In this document: piece after piece, positions 59,121-64,000 of the stretch | Layout: each line of letters starts with the position of its first letter | Position numbering within the stretch: the first letter of the stretch is position 1 | NCBI GenBank assembly: GCA_016715865.1 | Contig: JADJXM010000006.1 | Location: 186,001 to 250,000 of the forward strand | Length of the DNA: 64,000 nucleotides | DNA from: Acidobacteriota bacterium | Lineage (GTDB): Bacteria; Acidobacteriota; Blastocatellia; RBC074 | Direction: 5' to 3' | Position numbers and translations under genes: made by a program | Notes under the pieces: model-generated | Databases searched by the model: none | What the model saw: the letters and a program-made list of their open reading frames with translations, nothing else | What the model was told of the DNA's origin: nothing

Positions 59121-59124
<4 letters not shown>
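57991..59124 (+). CDS. Secreted protein of unknown function
   Basis: A 377-residue protein with a signal peptide (cleavage near TFGQ). The mature part begins with a helical stretch (ALEILTRVRRSLGGEENFAGIRSLSISGKN) of a type seen in outer-membrane and periplasmic beta-sheet proteins that follow lipoprotein-sorting folds (IRSLSISG, IEFLAPDKYQKIE). A central Arg/Thr/Gly-rich section of about 90 residues looks disordered. GGAGG precedes the ATG, and the gene follows the GMC gene by 18 bases. The stop overlaps the next gene by four bases. Confidence 0.8.
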
Positions 59125-60068
<944 letters not shown>

Positions 60069-60076
60069 TTTTTTAA

Positions 60077-62542
<2,466 letters not shown>

Positions 62543-62544
62543 TC

Positions 62545-62674
62545 GAAAATTCATCCACTAAGGACACGAAGAAACACAAAGGAAAGACCGGTCCTACTTT
62601 GTGATTCCTGGTGTTCCTGGTGGATTATTCTTCATTCTTTGTGTCATCTTCGTGTACCTTTGTGGATAATTTTC
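62545..62674. repeat. Inverted repeat, family shared with 40334-40556
   Basis: Left arm CATCCACTAAGGACACGAAG (62552-62571); right arm CTTCGTGTACCTTTGTGGAT (62648-62667) is its near reverse complement. It runs into the open frame of the next gene. Confidence 0.8.
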
Positions 62675-63327
62675 TGATTCAGATCGAACCTCGTCTCGAC
62701 TGCGAAAATTGCGGCGTGGCGGGAGCTCACCGCTATCAGACCTTCACCTTCCAGGGCCACGGCGAACCTATCATCGAAGAGGAAAGTATACTGTGCGTTA
62801 GATGCGCGCGCGCGGAAAGAAAGCTGCGCGGGCAATCAGACGCCGGATCTGAGGGCCTCACACGTCAACAACTTATCGCGCATCTGGACGTGTTCTTCGA
62901 GACGAGCGGCGTCTTCGAGATCTGCCGGCGGTGCCACCAGCAGGGGACGGGTTGCTGCCCTCCGTCATGCCGCGTCATGGGCCGGACAGGTTGCGATCCG
63001 AACAACCGATACGGTAAAACGGTCTTCTGTACGGCTTTCATCTGCGGAGCGCTCTTGAATGCGATAACTGAATGCGATCCGGAAGTCGGACGAGAATTGA
63101 AATGGATTAAACGCGAACTGGGACCCGTCGAATTCCACCTCTTTGAAATGATCACTCGCGCACCATATGAAGTTCGCGATCCGGTTCGTCCACTCGGCCT
63201 GCCTCAAAGCTATCCTGCGCCAAAAGGACTCGACTGCGGCAGCAGCCTCAGGCAGCCCCTGCTCGCTCTGACGGATGAAATACTCGAAATCCGACGCAAG
63301 TGGAGCGCGTTCGAAAAGATGGAGTAG
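62662..63327 (+). CDS. Cys-rich protein of unknown function
   Basis: About 221 residues. Several Cys pairs are visible: CENCG, CVRCA, CRRC, then GTGCCPPSCRVM and TGCDPNN, enough for one or two metal sites. The C-terminal part is helical (ITECDPEVGRELKWIKRELG) and ends KWSAFEKME. I recognise no family. The open frame runs back to 62611 through repeat sequence; the GTG at 62662 is at the edge of the repeat and is my tentative start, but no ribosome binding site is clear. Codon use is like that of the neighbours. Confidence 0.65.
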   Translation: MDNFLIQIEPRLDCENCGVAGAHRYQTFTFQGHGEPIIEEESILCVRCARAERKLRGQSDAGSEGLTRQQLIAHLDVFFETSGVFEICRRCHQQGTGCCPPSCRVMGRTGCDPNNRYGKTVFCTAFICGALLNAITECDPEVGRELKWIKRELGPVEFHLFEMITRAPYEVRDPVRPLGLPQSYPAPKGLDCGSSLRQPLLALTDEILEIRRKWSAFEKME

Positions 63328-63397
63328 GGCGCTTTGGGCTGGAGGTCAAACCCGGCTCGCTCGATTTTCAATATCCTGCCCGTTTATCGTAAAACAT

Positions 63398-63414
63398 GCC
63401 GACCGGAGGTCGGC
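63398..63414. repeat. Short perfect hairpin in the gap before speA
   Basis: GCCGACC, three bases, GGTCGGC. It is followed by GTTCCCG and a run of A, so it is not a plus-strand terminator. It may be a small dispersed repeat. Confidence 0.5.
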
Positions 63415-63435
63415 GTTCCCGAAAAAAAATAGTTT

Positions 63436-63464
63436 TTGACAGCTTTCTGTCAATCTGCTACAGT
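63436..63464 (+). promoter_or_regulatory. Promoter with overlapping palindrome before speA
   Basis: TTGACA (63436-63441), 17 bases, TACAGT (63459-63464). The -35 box is also the left arm of the palindrome TTGACAGCTTTCTGTCAA (63436-63453), a likely repressor site. Transcription would start near 63471, leaving a leader of about 160 bases whose fold I cannot assign to a known riboswitch. Confidence 0.6.
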
Positions 63465-63632
63465 CCGCCTCTCATAAGGTAACTTCCTAAACCGCATCAG
63501 ATTAGCAGAAACACGGCCTGCTCAGAGCTGAGAATCGGGCGTTTGTGTACTTCCTGCGCACATCGAAGTTATTGGCGGGTACTGGAAAATCCCATCGCAA
63601 GTAACCTGACAGGAGGTCAACAAACGGAAGGA

Positions 63633-64000
<368 letters not shown>

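Overview
The window looks like chromosomal DNA from a diderm, LPS-bearing member of the Acidobacteriota, possibly class Blastocatellia. The inference rests on four things. A large secreted protein (36938-39562) ends in what looks like the Solibacter-type C-terminal domain. A kinase-TPR protein of a type common in that phylum is present (31617-34091). There is an LptC-LptA/LptB export module. The division cluster runs mraZ to ftsZ with a meso-DAP type MurE. No phage, plasmid, insertion sequence, CRISPR array, rRNA or tRNA was seen.

Left part (1-10.2 kb): an S41 protease, a TetR regulator with two palindromic operator candidates and a small secreted protein, a P1-family peptidase, glutaredoxin, citrate synthase, a CDGSH iron-sulfur protein, a Gfo/Idh/MocA oxidoreductase, PdxA and an Hfq-like Sm protein with an Arg-Asp dipeptide tract. 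From 27.6 down to 10.2 kb, on the minus strand, lies the division and cell-wall cluster mraZ-rsmH-ftsL-ftsI-murE-murF-mraY-murD-ftsW-murG-murC-ftsQ-ftsA-ftsZ. It has a clear sigma-70 promoter and 10-bp MraZ-box repeats in front and a terminator behind. Between about 11.2 and 21.5 kb this essential cluster carries many frameshifts, most simply explained by poor local consensus sequence.

Middle (27.7-46.6 kb): a ZIP metal transporter; an acyl-CoA mutase split into large and B12 subunits (isobutyryl-CoA-mutase-like signature) with a crotonase lacking a catalytic Glu and the kinase-TPR protein; ComF; a divergent MreB; an HNH nuclease; the large secreted nidogen-like protein; DedA; SurE-Pcm; an AI-2E-type permease; a GGQ release-factor-like protein; and RlmN-NadB.

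Right (46.8-64 kb): on the minus strand lptC/A-lptB-rpoN-hpf-rapZ-EIIA-HPr-EI, which joins LPS export, sigma-54, ribosome hibernation and a regulatory phosphotransferase chain in an order close to that of Proteobacteria. On the plus strand are a GMC oxidoreductase, a secreted protein, a YdjC-type deacetylase, a copper-type P-ATPase, a Cys-rich orphan and the start of arginine decarboxylase.

A striking feature is the number of intergenic repeat families: 7-bp-period arrays at six or more loci, a 44-bp perfect palindrome, a 32-bp perfect palindrome, a palindromic element flanking rlmN-nadB, a 17-bp unit repeated five times before rpoN, and others. Some of them supply the last codons or the upstream region of real genes (pdxA, murD, icmB).
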